Shown: piece after piece, positions 41,205 to 52,879 of the stretch | Layout of the letters: every line of letters begins with the position of its first letter | How positions within the stretch are numbered: the first letter of the stretch is position 1 | DNA from: Arsenophonus sp052174455 | Lineage (GTDB): Bacteria > Pseudomonadota > Gammaproteobacteria > Enterobacterales > Enterobacteriaceae | DNA: 64,000 nt | NCBI GenBank assembly: GCA_052174455.1 | Contig: JBQMRP010000071.1 | Location: 124,001 to 188,000, forward strand | Direction of reading: 5' to 3' | Notes under the pieces: model-generated | What the model was told of the DNA's origin: nothing | The model's database searches: none | What the model saw: only the letters and a program-made list of their open reading frames with translations | Program-made: the position numbers and the translations under genes

Positions 41205-43005
41205 TTTTCTGAGAATAATCCTGTTCCCTTTTTTTAGGTCCCTGAGTATCGGTAATAAAGTGGTTTGTCGCCACATAGGATGCATTTGTACGGGGGACCT
41301 TCTCTCTGTTAGCAGGAATCATTTTATCAGAATAATGAACCCTGATCTAGTTACTGATTTTTTGTAACTCCTTATCACCTTCAATACATTATATATCTTT
41401 GGTATATAGTATGTCTCGTTTAGAATTTAACAAAAAATCATAGTAACCTATCATCTTAAATACCTCGTCTAGGTATATCTAATATATATAGCGCATAATC
41501 ATTTTTCTGTCTCAAAATTTGTTGCTGGTACTTGCTAGTCCGGTGGTCGTAATAATTATGCACAAGTATTCTCCCCCCTCATTAATTCTTCAGTTTTTAC
41601 ACAGATACTAGTGGTCATTTAAAGTAGGGTATGAGATATTTCAGGCTATGCCACTCCTTTTCATCTTTTTAACAAAGTACGCTTTTCTCTAGTAACCGTC
41701 CCTACTGTGTCTTAGATAACCAGTCACTTCTTTCTGGCGCAAATATGCATCAGACCAGGAAGATAGGATTCATTAGATCATAGTTATGACGTATTAGTCG
41801 AATGACAACGCCTCACTAGATTTCTTCTACCATTATTTTAAAAGAATAGCTTATTCCATATAGTATTATTAACAACCAGCCCATCATGAATAACGGAGAG
41901 ATGAGCATGTGAATGTTAATTGAGTTATCGATCATAAGTGTGCAAGGTACAGAATATCAATTTTAATACTCTATTTTTTGTGTTCACTGTAACATAGAAC
42001 GAGGGTGTGTCACTTGGAATGAGACAGAGTATTGAGTAACGGCTAGTTATTTTGAGAAAGCATAAAGAAGATGAGATATAGTGAAAGTAATATATTGCTA
42101 GCTATAGTCTGATTAAGATATGAATCTGTTGTGATAATTACTGCTTGGTAGCTATGAAGCTACATGAGTTGCAGAATTTTAACTTATAACTTTAGCAGAA
42201 AATGACTGTGTGGAGGAACCTCTATTCATGAGAGGTGCAGTAGTAGCTATCCGGATACAGCAATGCAATAAGTATTACAGGCAAGCATTCCCTCGATAGA
42301 TAGACTGATCTACGAGATTATGCATTCACAGTATTTTTAAGAAATTTATTCCAGCTATCATTAATGGTGAAAAGTAATTTAGTTGGGTGGTATATAGTAG
42401 ATGTAAATAAATTACCCTCTGGGTATCTTACTAGAGAAATGGAAATGTTATATTGTTCCATTAATCAGGTCTATCTACACAGTTATCTTTCTCTTTCTTC
42501 GTAAAAGAGAAAGAAGATGGGATATTATTTCTAGCAACTCCCTATTAGGTAATCAATTCGTTGATAAGCATGTTATCAGTCATTGCAACCTCAATGTAAT
42601 TGTATCCAGGTAATTGACTTGACTCTATGAGTTAATAAAAACTCTGGATAATCGTAACTAGAGGTGAATAATATTTGCGTGTCGATAAAAAGCGGAGATA
42701 GATTTATGACGTATCGGTCTATAGTTTTTTTTGATATCATAAAAATTTAGTTGTTCTAATCCTCATTCATTTCAGTGGGGGATCATAAAACGCTTTGGAT
42801 AAAAAGATAGTATAATATGTGAAGTCGCCTATTGTCTTCCTAATTAGATTTAAAGGTTTGAGCTTTCTAGGATGGGGATTTGTCCTGAATCATCTGAATG
42901 AATTCCTGAAAAATTCATATATCGTATAGTATAAACAGTACTCAAATCATGAATATTGATAAAGCAAGATAGCTAGAACATTCACAGACCAATAGTTAAC
43001 TGCAT
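41205..43005. repeat. Unidentified 1.8-kb dispersed repeat, copy 2 (inverted)
   Basis: This is the inverted counterpart of 31065-32825, with matching landmarks across its whole length. It contains the broken version of the 55-residue gene (minus strand, about 41254-41400) and remnants of a larger plus-strand gene that I cannot name. Base composition is somewhat less AT-rich than the flanks. It ends about 115 bp before the tyrA start. With copy 1 it forms an inverted pair around the ffh-rplS block. Confidence 0.65.
42486..42514. other. 11-bp hairpin within repeat copy 2
   Basis: A perfect stem (TCTTTCTCTTT at 42486-42496 and AAAGAGAAAGA at 42504-42514, 7-nt loop). The corresponding region of copy 1 (around 31530-31560) does not keep the perfect pairing, so the stem may be a chance product of purine/pyrimidine drift rather than a conserved signal. 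Confidence 0.4.
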
Positions 43006-43119
43006 CCTATTAGTTAGAAAATAACGAATACAGTATTAAGAAATTATATAGTAAAATTCGCTCAACTCTTAAAGAGCGCATTAAGATCCTAAAAAAGTAA
43101 GCTACTATAAGGTAAATTA

Positions 43120-44241
43120 ATGTCTGCAAAATTATTACAATTACGTCAACAGATTGATGAAATCGATAAATCATTACTAGGATTACTAGCAAAAAGAATG
43201 CAATTAGTGACGGCAGTTGCTGAAGTGAAAAGCCAACAAGGATTACCTATCTATATGCCAGATCGTGAGGCTTCAATATTAAAAGCGCGATGCAAAGAAG
43301 CAAAAAAAATAGGTATTGCATCTGATCTAATTAAAGATATCTTACGCCGCATTATGCATGAATCCTACTTACATGAAAATAATCAAGGGTTTAAAAAATT
43401 AAATGCTGATCTAGGACCTATTATTATTCTAGGTGGTCAAGGTCAGATGGGAAAATTATTCAGTCGATTATTTCGACTATCTGGCTATGAAGTTTATAGT
43501 TTGAGCGAAGAAGATTGGAATAGAGCTGATGAATTATTGGCTAATGCCGCTGTAGTAATAGTAAGTGTGCCAATTCATTTAACACTAGAAGTTATTAATA
43601 GATTACCGAAATTGTCTGAAGATACGTTATTGATGGATATCTGCTCGATTAAGCAATCGCCACTTAAAGCTATGTTATCAGTACATAATGGAGCTGTTGT
43701 TGGGTTACATCCCATGTTTGATTCAGATGTGAATAATATTGCTAAGCAAGTGATTATTTATTGTGAAGGGAGAAATCCAGAAGCATACCAATGGTTATTA
43801 GAACAATTGAGTGTTTGGGGGGCTAAATTATATAAAATTAATGCGACAGAGCATGATAAGTATATGGGGTTTATTCAGGCACTTCGTCATTTTACTACTT
43901 TTGCTTATGGGGAATATTTATCTGAACAAAAAATAGATCTACAACAGTTATTAAGGTTTTCATCACCTATTTATCAATTAGAGTTAGTGATGGTTGGGCG
44001 TCTGTTTGCTCAGGATCCACAGCTTTATGCAGATATTATTATGGCATCTGATGAAAACATTGATTTAATAGTTAAATATTACCAAAGTTTCGGTCATGCA
44101 ATAGCATTGCTTAAAGCTTATGATAAAAAAAATTTTATTGCTCAATTTAAGAAAATTAGTCGATGGTTTGGTCAGGATGCTAAACGATTTATGCAAGAAA
44201 GTAATACTTTATTACAACAAGTTAATGATATTAGTCGTTAA
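43120..44241 (+). CDS. tyrA: Bifunctional chorismate mutase / prephenate dehydrogenase
   Basis: TyrA (T-protein) converts chorismate to prephenate and oxidises it to 4-hydroxyphenylpyruvate for tyrosine synthesis. The 373-residue product has the same length as in E. coli. It has the AroQ chorismate mutase domain (about 1-90, LRQQIDEIDKSLLGLLAKRM) and the NAD-dependent prephenate dehydrogenase domain, with ILGGQGQMG near 104 and the catalytic-His region GLHPMFDSD near 196. An 'aagg' lies about 10 nt before the ATG. aroF, its usual operon partner upstream, is not found. The gene lies downstream of rplS as in E. coli. Its prephenate can also feed CmoA. Confidence 0.96.
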   Translation: MSAKLLQLRQQIDEIDKSLLGLLAKRMQLVTAVAEVKSQQGLPIYMPDREASILKARCKEAKKIGIASDLIKDILRRIMHESYLHENNQGFKKLNADLGPIIILGGQGQMGKLFSRLFRLSGYEVYSLSEEDWNRADELLANAAVVIVSVPIHLTLEVINRLPKLSEDTLLMDICSIKQSPLKAMLSVHNGAVVGLHPMFDSDVNNIAKQVIIYCEGRNPEAYQWLLEQLSVWGAKLYKINATEHDKYMGFIQALRHFTTFAYGEYLSEQKIDLQQLLRFSSPIYQLELVMVGRLFAQDPQLYADIIMASDENIDLIVKYYQSFGHAIALLKAYDKKNFIAQFKKISRWFGQDAKRFMQESNTLLQQVNDISR

Positions 44242-44261
44242 TTTATTGTTATTGATATTTT

Positions 44262-44286
44262 AAAACTGCTTATACAGCTAGTTTTT
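44262..44286 (+). terminator. Probable tyrA terminator
   Basis: An imperfect inverted repeat (AAAACTGCT...AGCTAGTTTT, one bulged base) ends in a short T run about 20 nt after the tyrA stop. Confidence 0.5.
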
Positions 44287-44319
44287 ATAGAAACTAAAGA
44301 TATTAACAAATCTGTTGTG

Positions 44320-45690
44320 TAATGCTCAGGCTACGCCTCCACTCTGATACTTCATAAATCTATTCTCCATCCTTAAATTGAATCTTGTTTACTACTAAAG
44401 GTTAAATAGATCTAATGCCCTTAGCAGCGTTTAGTTTTTCTGAGTAGATGGAAGTAGCTTAAAATAGTATTGAAAAGTTATTTTTTTCGAACCACAGTGC
44501 TTTTGCGTCAGCCTCATAGCCTCAACTGTCACAAAATCTTATTTAATTAAATTCGTCGTTTTTATGACACCTAACTCGTTAATAAGAAGCTATAGAATAC
44601 CAGCAAGGTCTTCGATCTTTTTCTAACTTCTTTCATCGCTGCAGGATGAAACTTTACTGAGATAACCTTGTCAACAGAATATTAAGGGCTTTATTACCAG
44701 AATCACGGTTCTTTGCTAGCCAAATCTTCAGCAGCTCACTTTAATTTTCGGTTACATGCTTTTGGGGAGTAAAAATAGAACATCAGCTATTTTATGTATC
44801 CAACAACATTGATGCTACATGTCCGAGAATATTTTATCATTGCATTCTAAAAATTTAATGGCACCGTCTTCCGTAGTAAGCTCTGGGATGCGGTTAAGCT
44901 CACGTTTACAGGTTATTCAGAGATTCCAGTCAAGTTAAACTTCTGACTTTTGATAATCAGTTTCGACTATAACGAGCTCATTATATCCATGCGGGAGTCT
45001 CCCCCTTCGCTTTAACCAGCAGGGTAAAGGCGATCAGCTTTTCTCTGATCAGGACGGAATATTCCCACCATCATTAGGAAAAAAATAAACATAGCGCATA
45101 TCGCTTAAATCACACAAGCATCATTGCCTGTGCTTTTCAAGATATTGCTGTTTCAGTCTGCTGTATAGTACTTGGCAAGATATATGATGTGCTTTTAACC
45201 GAAAAGCGACTCAGGACTTTGTAAAAATCACAGGTGACTATGCTTCGCAACTACTCAGGCATGATTAGCAACTTTTGTTTGCTTTTGCAAACTTCAGATA
45301 AGCCAGAAAGGAGCTGTTGAATCATATTTCGTTGCTGTTGCCATTCCCTTAACTTTAGTTATTTTAATTTTAAGATCGCCAACATCAATTTGTATGGTTC
45401 GCTATGGTGAATTAAATAACTGTTACGGACGAGATGATTTTGAGACTTCCGGGTCGGATAAGACAACGTTCAGCACATTATTGCAGCATGCTTCAGATCT
45501 CACCCTAAACGGTGTTGTCTATCAGCATTACAGGTGCGTTCATTCAAGGAGTTATATCTAGTTTCACAGATACCTGTATGGTAGACTTTAAATAGCATAT
45601 CATCTCTTGATATAGATATCATCTATAAAATTAATCATCAGGATACACTAGCATCTCAAAAACTATATATATCAGAAATGAGCATAACTT
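44320..45690 (-). mobile_element. Dead IS256-family element, copy 8
   Basis: This is a minus-strand IS256 remnant starting 34 bp after the tyrA terminator. Reverse-complement reading gives the DLSDMRYVYF block near 45100 (family DLSGKRYVYVWADG) and fragments of the C-terminal FYDFPxxHW region near 44540-44640. Its right end, 'atcagaaatgagcataac', is the cleanest example of that terminus. Confidence 0.7.
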
Positions 45691-46939
45691 TTTTATAAGA
45701 GTGTGATGATGATAAAGTTTTTCAATTCATCTTCAATAATACTAAAATTTTTTAGAGAGATAATTTATTTAATACTTATGGGAATTACTGAGAACTACTC
45801 ATTGTATTCTTGAGATTGAAATTGATTCCATAATTTAATACTAATATATAAAAATAAACAATTCTTTGTTTAGAAATAAAATATTTAGTACCCCTACAAA
45901 TAGGATTTAATACTATTTTAATTGCATTTAAAAAATTTTAATTGAGTTAAGGCTTATCTTAGTTTTTTGATCTGGATGTTAGCATCAAGACTACTCTACT
46001 TCTGAAATGATTTTTCTAGAACTGATTTCAATTTTAAATTGAATTTCTTTAAATTTTCCTCTGATATCAAGGTTAAGTTACAAAGAAATTTGTTTCTGGT
46101 CCTCCTTTAGTTCAAGTGGAGTTTGGTTATTAGGATCAAGTTATACTAGAAAGTATATGATCTATTATGTGTCTAAAGAATTTAGTTAGTTTTCTCATTA
46201 TAATAGTTTATAACGCACTCTTAATGGAATTGAAAGCTTCTAACTTATTATATAATAGATTATTGTTATTGGGTAACTTCTGGTTCTTTTCTAAGCTCAT
46301 TAATTGAGCTACTCAAGAGATATTGATTTTTTAGGTATTTTCTAGTACATTTAAACGTGGACTTAACAATTGTTATAAATATAATTATTAAACGTAGAAT
46401 TGTGTATTTTCTAATCTTCTGCTTCCTGATGTATAGTTATTTTCTTTCATAAAGAACTGAAATTTATGTAAAAATCTTTCTTTCCCGCCATTGAAAAAAG
46501 AAACATGATATTAATGTATTTTTTATTTCTATTCTAATAATCTATTGAGTTTAATAATTAAATAAGATAAATTTCTTTTAAAAAAAAGAAACATGAAAAT
46601 ATTCAAAATATTTTTTGACTCTACCTTTACCAGATAGAGATAAATTATCCGTCCCAGCTCAGACAGATAATTTTTTAGAATAATTTAATTATAATTAGAA
46701 ATTAAGTTTAATTAGCCCACAAATATATTGTGACTACAGTCCATGTAAAAATATTCACGCTGTATCAATTATCAATCTTAAGCTAACCTGAAACCTGATT
46801 TACTAAAATATAATTGATCGTCCTTATAAAAAATACGAATACAGTATTGCTGAAATGATCAGTGTTACTCTTGAAGAAATTTAGCTAAGTTGGTATCCTT
46901 AAATTCCATATGGAAGCAGATTGATTATGTTTGTATCAG
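45691..46939. other. AT-rich spacer
   Basis: About 1.25 kb of AT-rich sequence. No ORF, RNA gene or gene remnant was recognised. Confidence 0.5.
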
Positions 46940-47965
46940 GTGCGTTGGTAAAGATTATTGCTTTGCTCGTAGAGTAATTTATAATTACATCTGCATTTTA
47001 ATTGCTGTGGTTTAAAAACAATCTTATCTGTGCCAAATAATTCGATAAATAAAGACCCCTACATCATGAAATCTACTAAGCTATTTTTTAATTTTCTGAT
47101 ATAACTATTCATATTTTAAATGTGAAATTAATTACCAACAAATCTCTGGTCATAATAACTTATTAGTTAATGATAGCTAATTTTATGCTTGTTGACAAAT
47201 GTTTCGTACGATTTTTCTCCATCCAAGTAAAATATGTACTCTTTATCAATAATTAGCTCAAGAAAACGGCGAACACACTCTGCATTAAAGTCTTCAAGAA
47301 TCTCATTGCTTGCGTAACTCTGTTAATTTCTAGCGATTAAACCGAAATTTTTTGTCTACTTCCTTCCTCGCATTTTATATTTTTCCCTATCTTAGAAATA
47401 ATGCTTCTATTTAAAGGATTTAGGAAAATGTTTCGTCAACTTCAATAATATCATTTAGGTGCTTATGTTAGCTGTTGCGCTGAAAAAAGGAAGCAATGAC
47501 GCAATGACGCAATGACGAAATCTAAACGCTATTTTAAAATTAACTCTGCTTGTTTTGCTGACTCTCATAAAGTCAAGATATTTAACATACATCGCAGATA
47601 ACTAAATTATTTATCCTTGTAGTTTAGTCTCGGAGAGAAGGATATTTTCAATAAGATTGCTAAATGGTTTTCTGCAATCGGAAATTTTGCAACGATATCG
47701 TTTTAACCCTAATGAATATTACCAGCGGATAAGATATTCAGTATAATAATATAGGTATGATAAAGTGGAATAAGTTTTCAATACATAAATCGACAATATC
47801 CAATAAATTGTCGCCAAGTCAACTATAAAGATACATCTTTATGTTACCATAGAGTGATAAGAGAGTTTCTTTAGTTTGTATGACTTTTTTTCATAGTAAC
47901 TTCTGCTCTGTAGCAAAATTCTTCATACAGTACAAGAAATTTCTACTAATAATCTTTATCAAGAT
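46940..47965 (-). mobile_element. Dead IS1595-like element, copy d
   Basis: This is collinear with copies b and c over about 1 kb. Reverse-complement reading gives a block with ..YFTWMEKNRTKHL (equivalent to the DG..Y region) and the N-terminal helix region. It contains a unique triple 8-bp tandem repeat at 47493-47516. The Mu-like prophage remains start within the next kilobase. Confidence 0.65.
47493..47516. repeat. Three tandem copies of an 8-bp unit
   Basis: GCAATGAC occurs three times in a row at 47493-47500, 47501-47508 and 47509-47516 inside IS1595 copy d. The other copies have no such expansion at this point, so it is a local replication-slippage product. Confidence 0.85.
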
Positions 47966-48779
47966 TGCTTTGTATCAGAAACTGAACTAATTATTAGAAT
48001 CTTAAAATTAACTCTTATAGTACAGGGGGTTATGCTAGCACTGAATAAGTTAGTAAATAGATCTCTCTAAATTAATGAAACCCAAGAATCAAGACACCAA
48101 GACTTATCAGAATACCAGATTGATTGTTTGTCAGTTAAACCTCAGCGTTATCTATAGGCATTATTTTAAATAACTAATGATTGCTTAATCTGTATAAGAT
48201 GTCGTCAAACAAGTTACCGTATCAAAGGTCAGCACAGAATACTGAGAAGCTTGATAAGGTAGATATTTACTGTCGTTATCCTGGACATTGTGGTTGATAA
48301 TAAATTAGCTAACCTGACCGATAAGTACCGCTAGATTAGCGATGTGTGTGTATATTACTAAGTGCAGTATATATCCTCACTGTTAGCTAAAAATTGTGTT
48401 AATTAGCTGTACGCAGGCTATATAATTTATCATACAGTAGCCGGGAAAAGGCTAGTTATCCGAGACATCACCCCAGGCAGCACAACTGGCCAATGCCAAG
48501 AAAGGTTAGGGTTGTCAAACTTAGTAAAATGACTCTTAAGCATTGTTAGGCTGATTACAAAATCAGCATACACACAACCAAACGCCTTAATAGTGTTGGT
48601 ACCTGGAAAGCGTAAGATGGTAAAAATCGGAGAAAATTGCTTGATTGCATGACTGTTTGATGCACTGTCGCAAACCAAATAGGTGCAGCATGAAAGAGGT
48701 ATATGCGGATTTTTTTCACTGACTGTCAAGAACGCTGTGCGGATAAACTTCTAATGCTAGTCTGATTTTCTTTCTTATG
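47966..48779. other. Junction and left part of the Mu-like prophage, unresolved
   Basis: Base composition shifts here from very AT-rich to a more balanced sequence, which marks entry into phage-derived DNA. In Mu the repressor, ner and the 5' end of A would be here. I could not identify them or the prophage left end. The minus-strand open frame at 48430-48729 is probably a chance frame within these remains. Confidence 0.4.
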
Positions 48780-49925
48780 ATTCTGTGCTGTATCCAATAC
48801 AAGAACTCTACGAAACATTTAAACGCAGGGACGCAAAGTCAGTAAAAAATATCGACAGCTTTGGAAAGGTTTATTTTCTGTGACTGGACAAATCTGCCAA
48901 TTAACTACGTCTAGATTATGAATGGTCATGACATGAAGATGAAAGTAGCTCATCCTGACCACGATTAACCGTTTTTGCCAGAAGTGACCTTAATTATCAA
49001 TGGCAGCTATCGATATATTAGTACTTGGAGTTTGTCTCATTCTGAGAACGAGATTATCGTTACCTGTGCCAATTAGGTATAGTAATGCACCTATGTTAAA
49101 CTGTTTTTCTACTATTCGGATAATGGTAGTGACAAAACTAATAACATGCTCTATCCATATATTACTGGTATTTTAATCCGACTGAATATTAAATATGAAA
49201 CCGGTATTTCTGCTGATCCGTAAGGACGCAGTATTATTTGAACGCCTGAATCGTATCTTGCTATGTATATTACCATTTGTTTTGGCAACTATTATGGCAC
49301 TAGTACGTACTTATCGGAAAACTGTGCGCAAGACCGGGAAAGCGATTGAATCAGCGTTGAGCGCTTAAGTCAAAGGGCTATAATAAATCCTCGCTCAGAA
49401 ATGCGCACTATGCAATTCCCTCCTAGAACAGGCTGATTGATGAAATTAAGAATGGAGTGGAGTATGTTACACAACATACATCCACGTAGTGATCTCTCTA
49501 AATAACCAGACAAGCAACATTACAGTCAAGTTAAATTTCTCTGCTGAAAATTAGAAAACAATAGTATCGAGATGAAATGGTTGATGTAGTTTGAACTATG
49601 CAATCTGTTTATGCTGCAGATTAAACGCGCTGTCACTCGCTATAAAATCTGCTTCCTTGAGAATATTTATATATTCAACAACTGGTGAATGAATATGGCC
49701 GTAAGGTGCTACTGTTAAGTTATGACATTTATGATGTCAGAAAGATTATCGTGCACCAAATGGACAAGTATTTATCTGTATGAAGCGCTGTGTAATTGTA
49801 ATAAATATCTAGATTTCTTAATAACACCGGAATATCTCAAACAGCAACAGCATATTAAAGGGATACGCAAACGAAGTAAAGAAAAGTAGCTTTCGCTGAG
49901 GAATAAAACCCAATAATATTGGAGG
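48780..49925 (+). pseudogene. Mu-like transposase A remnant
   Basis: MuA is the DDE transposase that pairs and joins phage ends to target DNA. Fragments in order across three frames: KVAHPDHD.PFLPEVTLII with YISTWSLSHSENE (about 48940-49050), the DDE aspartate region YYSDNGSDKTNNMLYPYITGI, GRSIIERLNRIL with the catalytic Glu (about 49230-49262), TYRKTVRKTGKAIESALSA (to about 49367), and the C-terminal beta-barrel GRKVLLLSYDIYDVRKIIV (about 49697-49755). These match the bacterial Mu-type transposase family. Stops and frameshifts are numerous and the N-terminus is not recognisable, so the protein is dead. Confidence 0.8.
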
Positions 49926-50349
49926 GCAAAATATATATGACCTCAGGAGATTACCCAACAATATTTACCGGTAAGTGTGGAATGCCATTAAATACCTAGG
50001 TTGAAAAACAGAACGACATCGATACAGAAGTAGAGTTACAGCTAACTTTAGCATTCCTGGAAGATCAGTGGATTGACCTGATATTCTAAAGAAGCCATTT
50101 TGTTAACTAACCAAATAAATCAACGAAAGATAACTATTTTCTCTTTAAGGTAGGTAGTTATTATGACTTAAATCATATTGATTATCAATTACTTAAAGCA
50201 GTTAATCTATCTAGTTTAGATAATGCTGGCGTAGATTGCAGGCGAGAGATCAGTCAATTGAGAGAAAGTGATATCTAGTTTTATCAATGGCAGTTATAAT
50301 GGAAAGAATAATAAGTCTGGCAACTGTTAACTTGTTAGTTAATTAATTA
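49926..50349. other. Prophage remains between A and B
   Basis: This probably contains the end of A and the DNA-binding N-terminal part of B. A stretch at 50190-50280 (HIDYQLLKAVNLSSLDNAGVD..REISQL) is partly coherent but not assigned. Confidence 0.35.
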
Positions 50350-51020
50350 TTACTAGAAAAGACCTTGTCTACGCTGTCGCAGTTTATGAAAATAAGCAGG
50401 GATCAAGAAGATATTAGTGATATTTTAATTTGTCCAGTTACCCCAATGTATGAACGTAATTGTTTGGAGATGTGTAAGGTGGTGCCGAAACTTTACCGGC
50501 TGCTTATCAGTATTTTTAGAATATTCATACCTAGATGGTGATGATTTTTCCAGTGGGTAGTAGTATTACCGAATATCTGTTGGAGTCCTAAAAGCCATGG
50601 TCCTTGGGACTTTTGCTGTAGAAGCACAACTGCTGTACGCGATTAGTAGGTGGCTGACCAGATTTTATAGGCTAGTAATTGTCGATGAGGTCGTCAAATC
50701 TGGTATTAACGATCTAAAACAACTGAAGGCGATTTATGGTGCAACTGAGATCGGAATGGTGCTGATAGGTAACACGCAAGGATTATTTAAATTAGCAGCT
50801 CAACCCTAGAAGCCGGATAATTTATCCCGGTTTTATTACAACTGTGTTTGTTCCGCTCACACTCTAAATAATTATTAAAAGAAAAAAGCGATGATGTTAA
50901 TGTGATTGTTGTTGTCTAGTATTACTAGCGAGAGTGAAGTGATACTATCCTTCGCCATCAGCTAAAAGCCGCTGTATTGTAAGTGTTATTGGATACCTTG
51001 CGCTCTAAGGCAAGGTATCT
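50350..51020 (+). pseudogene. Mu-like B remnant (AAA+ target-capture ATPase)
   Basis: MuB is the ATPase that selects target DNA and activates transposase A. The Walker A region is visible but eroded (VIVWRC..GGAETLPAAYQYFQN, from YGGAGVGKT.TA..Y, about 50455-50525), followed by SSITEYLLE. The Walker B part is open at 50597-50809: RLVIVDEVVKSGINDLKQL, then ATEIGMVLIGN (family RLIIDEADxL..LExLRxI.DxTGIGMVLVGN). The gene lies directly after A, as in Mu. Several stops occur upstream of the open part. Confidence 0.8.
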
Positions 51021-52039
51021 GATGACTGACGGCTATGCGCTTGGCTTAAACTGGTAAAAATATATAAAGGCTGGCTTCAGAGAAATGAATATAAAAACCG
51101 ACTTGTTTCTGGCAATAGAATAAATATGTACGGTGTACTCCTTTATCGACAGAGAAGGGTATCAGCGCTTAATACCTGATGGTTGGTATTCTTTATTATA
51201 ATCGGTTACAACCTGCTGGTATTGTTTAATAATCACGCTCCTGCCCCCTCTTTATTTTCTGCCGAATACAGAAAAGATAATGATGTACTTATACCATAAC
51301 ATGAATCAATTAATAAGAATAGGAAATGATAAATAAATCTTTATATTATCAACTCCGCACACCCTACGCCCCATGGCCATTATGTAAAAGATAACTATGT
51401 TGATAATATAATATATTAGAATGTTTACCTTATTACGCAGCGCATTTTATACTTCTATATAAAACAAGTAGTATGAAATACTAATGACGATATTGCTTAA
51501 GCGCAACAAGATTATTTGAAGTGCTAGGAATTTTAATGTGGATAGATGTGAGAGGTACTGCAAAATTATGGTGCACGTTTTCAGGGATGACATGCTCCTC
51601 GGGATATCATCTTACGGTATTGCTATCTTGGATACAGTTGCTGTTTCAGTGAGGGGCAGATTTTATTGACTCCGTTATTTTGTGATGCGCAGCAACCCCT
51701 TGCTGCCTAGGAAAGGAGTGGCTACCATGAAAATATTTAATTCTATGAATACTGTGTGTTATCAGTTAGATACTGTCACTAGTAATAGTTTACCAATCCA
51801 CACCTTGCGTTATCGGTATCGCCAGCGTTTATAAAATTATCCTGACAGCAGTTCAGTCGGCATATTCCGACCACGTTACTACTATTAGGTTGTGTTACCG
51901 AGGCTAGCGGTGGTAGGTCTTTTTACGCCAAACTGTTATCCACCTAATTAAGTTATTGGGACGTGCAGGACTAAACGTTCTGCTGCTATCCTTTTTCTTA
52001 TTAAGAAAACTATGAATAAATTATCAATCCGAAAAATTG
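51021..52039. other. Mu-like early region, unresolved
   Basis: About 1 kb of broken frames between B and the DUF3164 remnant, where Mu-like phages carry small early genes. None could be named. Confidence 0.4.
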
Positions 52040-52690
52040 TCTCTAGCTCCTAATGGCTATTATGTTAATGTATTATATTATAGTAGGAAGTGTTCCTCAT
52101 CGCGTATGTTAAGTCAATTGATCTGTTACGTGATGAATTGATTGACAGCCTGTTTATTGAAGCACGGGTAGCCTCTCATCCTACTCTAGTAATAATTGGT
52201 TAAATTTAAATTAAATATTCTGTAACTTATTCAGAATTTTATTGATTTATCGGCCACAGAATATGCCATGAATTATGGTGTGACTATAGGCAATGTAACC
52301 CTGTAACCGACTTTTGATAACAATATCCTCTTTATCGTGTTGTAAGAAAATACCGCATTTTGATGAACGTATTCAGGCGGCGAAAGAAAAATTAAGGCGT
52401 GCATTACTAATTGGTCAGATTGTAAAGCGTGGATGTAAATTAATCGCTATCGTGAATCCTTCTTTTAAGGTGAGTAAACAAGGCCAGATTGATATAAATA
52501 AAGTCTTGGCGCTATTTTGGTTTAGATATTAACAATGAAGAATGAGAAAAAGTAATGAGAGTAGTTAGTGATTCGATTAAGGTCAGAATAGGTAACAGTG
52601 GCTCTCTTTGTTTTTATTAACAGGAAGCGAAAAAGTCTATAAACAAACTGTTACTTAACATCTCAAATTGTAATCTATTTAACCTAATAC
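52040..52690 (+). pseudogene. DUF3164 family phage protein remnant
   Basis: DUF3164 proteins are encoded in the early region of many Mu-like phages; their function is unknown. The readable blocks are SIDLLRDELIDSLFIEARV (about 52115-52170), the open segment at 52314-52532 with FDERIQAAKEKLRRALLIG and VSKQGQIDINKVLALFW, and after a frameshift NNEEWEKVMRVVSDSIKVRI and GNSGSLCFY (about 52531-52617). The order and spacing match the family (FDERLQAAK..., VDKEGKI, W..AMxAISDSI). At least two frameshifts or stops disrupt it. Confidence 0.75.
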
Positions 52691-52879
52691 TTTAAATCCA
52701 GTGCGCTGATTAGGATATCAGGACTAATTCAGTAAAGGAAGTATTTATGTCAGTAAATTAAAATTTAATTTATGAGGCTTAAATGGTACGTTATGGTCAT
52801 GATAAACAGATGTTAAAATCCATTAAAAGCTATAGTGGCGATCTGCCTATTTCTTTACTATGCTCAGAATCTTCAATAA

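Noticed and set aside
41205..43005. Group II intron as an explanation of the 1.8-kb repeat
   Set aside because: No domain V-like hairpin or reverse-transcriptase motif is visible in either copy.
48430..48729. 99-codon minus-strand open frame at the left of the prophage
   Set aside because: No recognisable family, no ribosome binding site that stands out, and it lies in broken phage DNA. Chance openness is likely.
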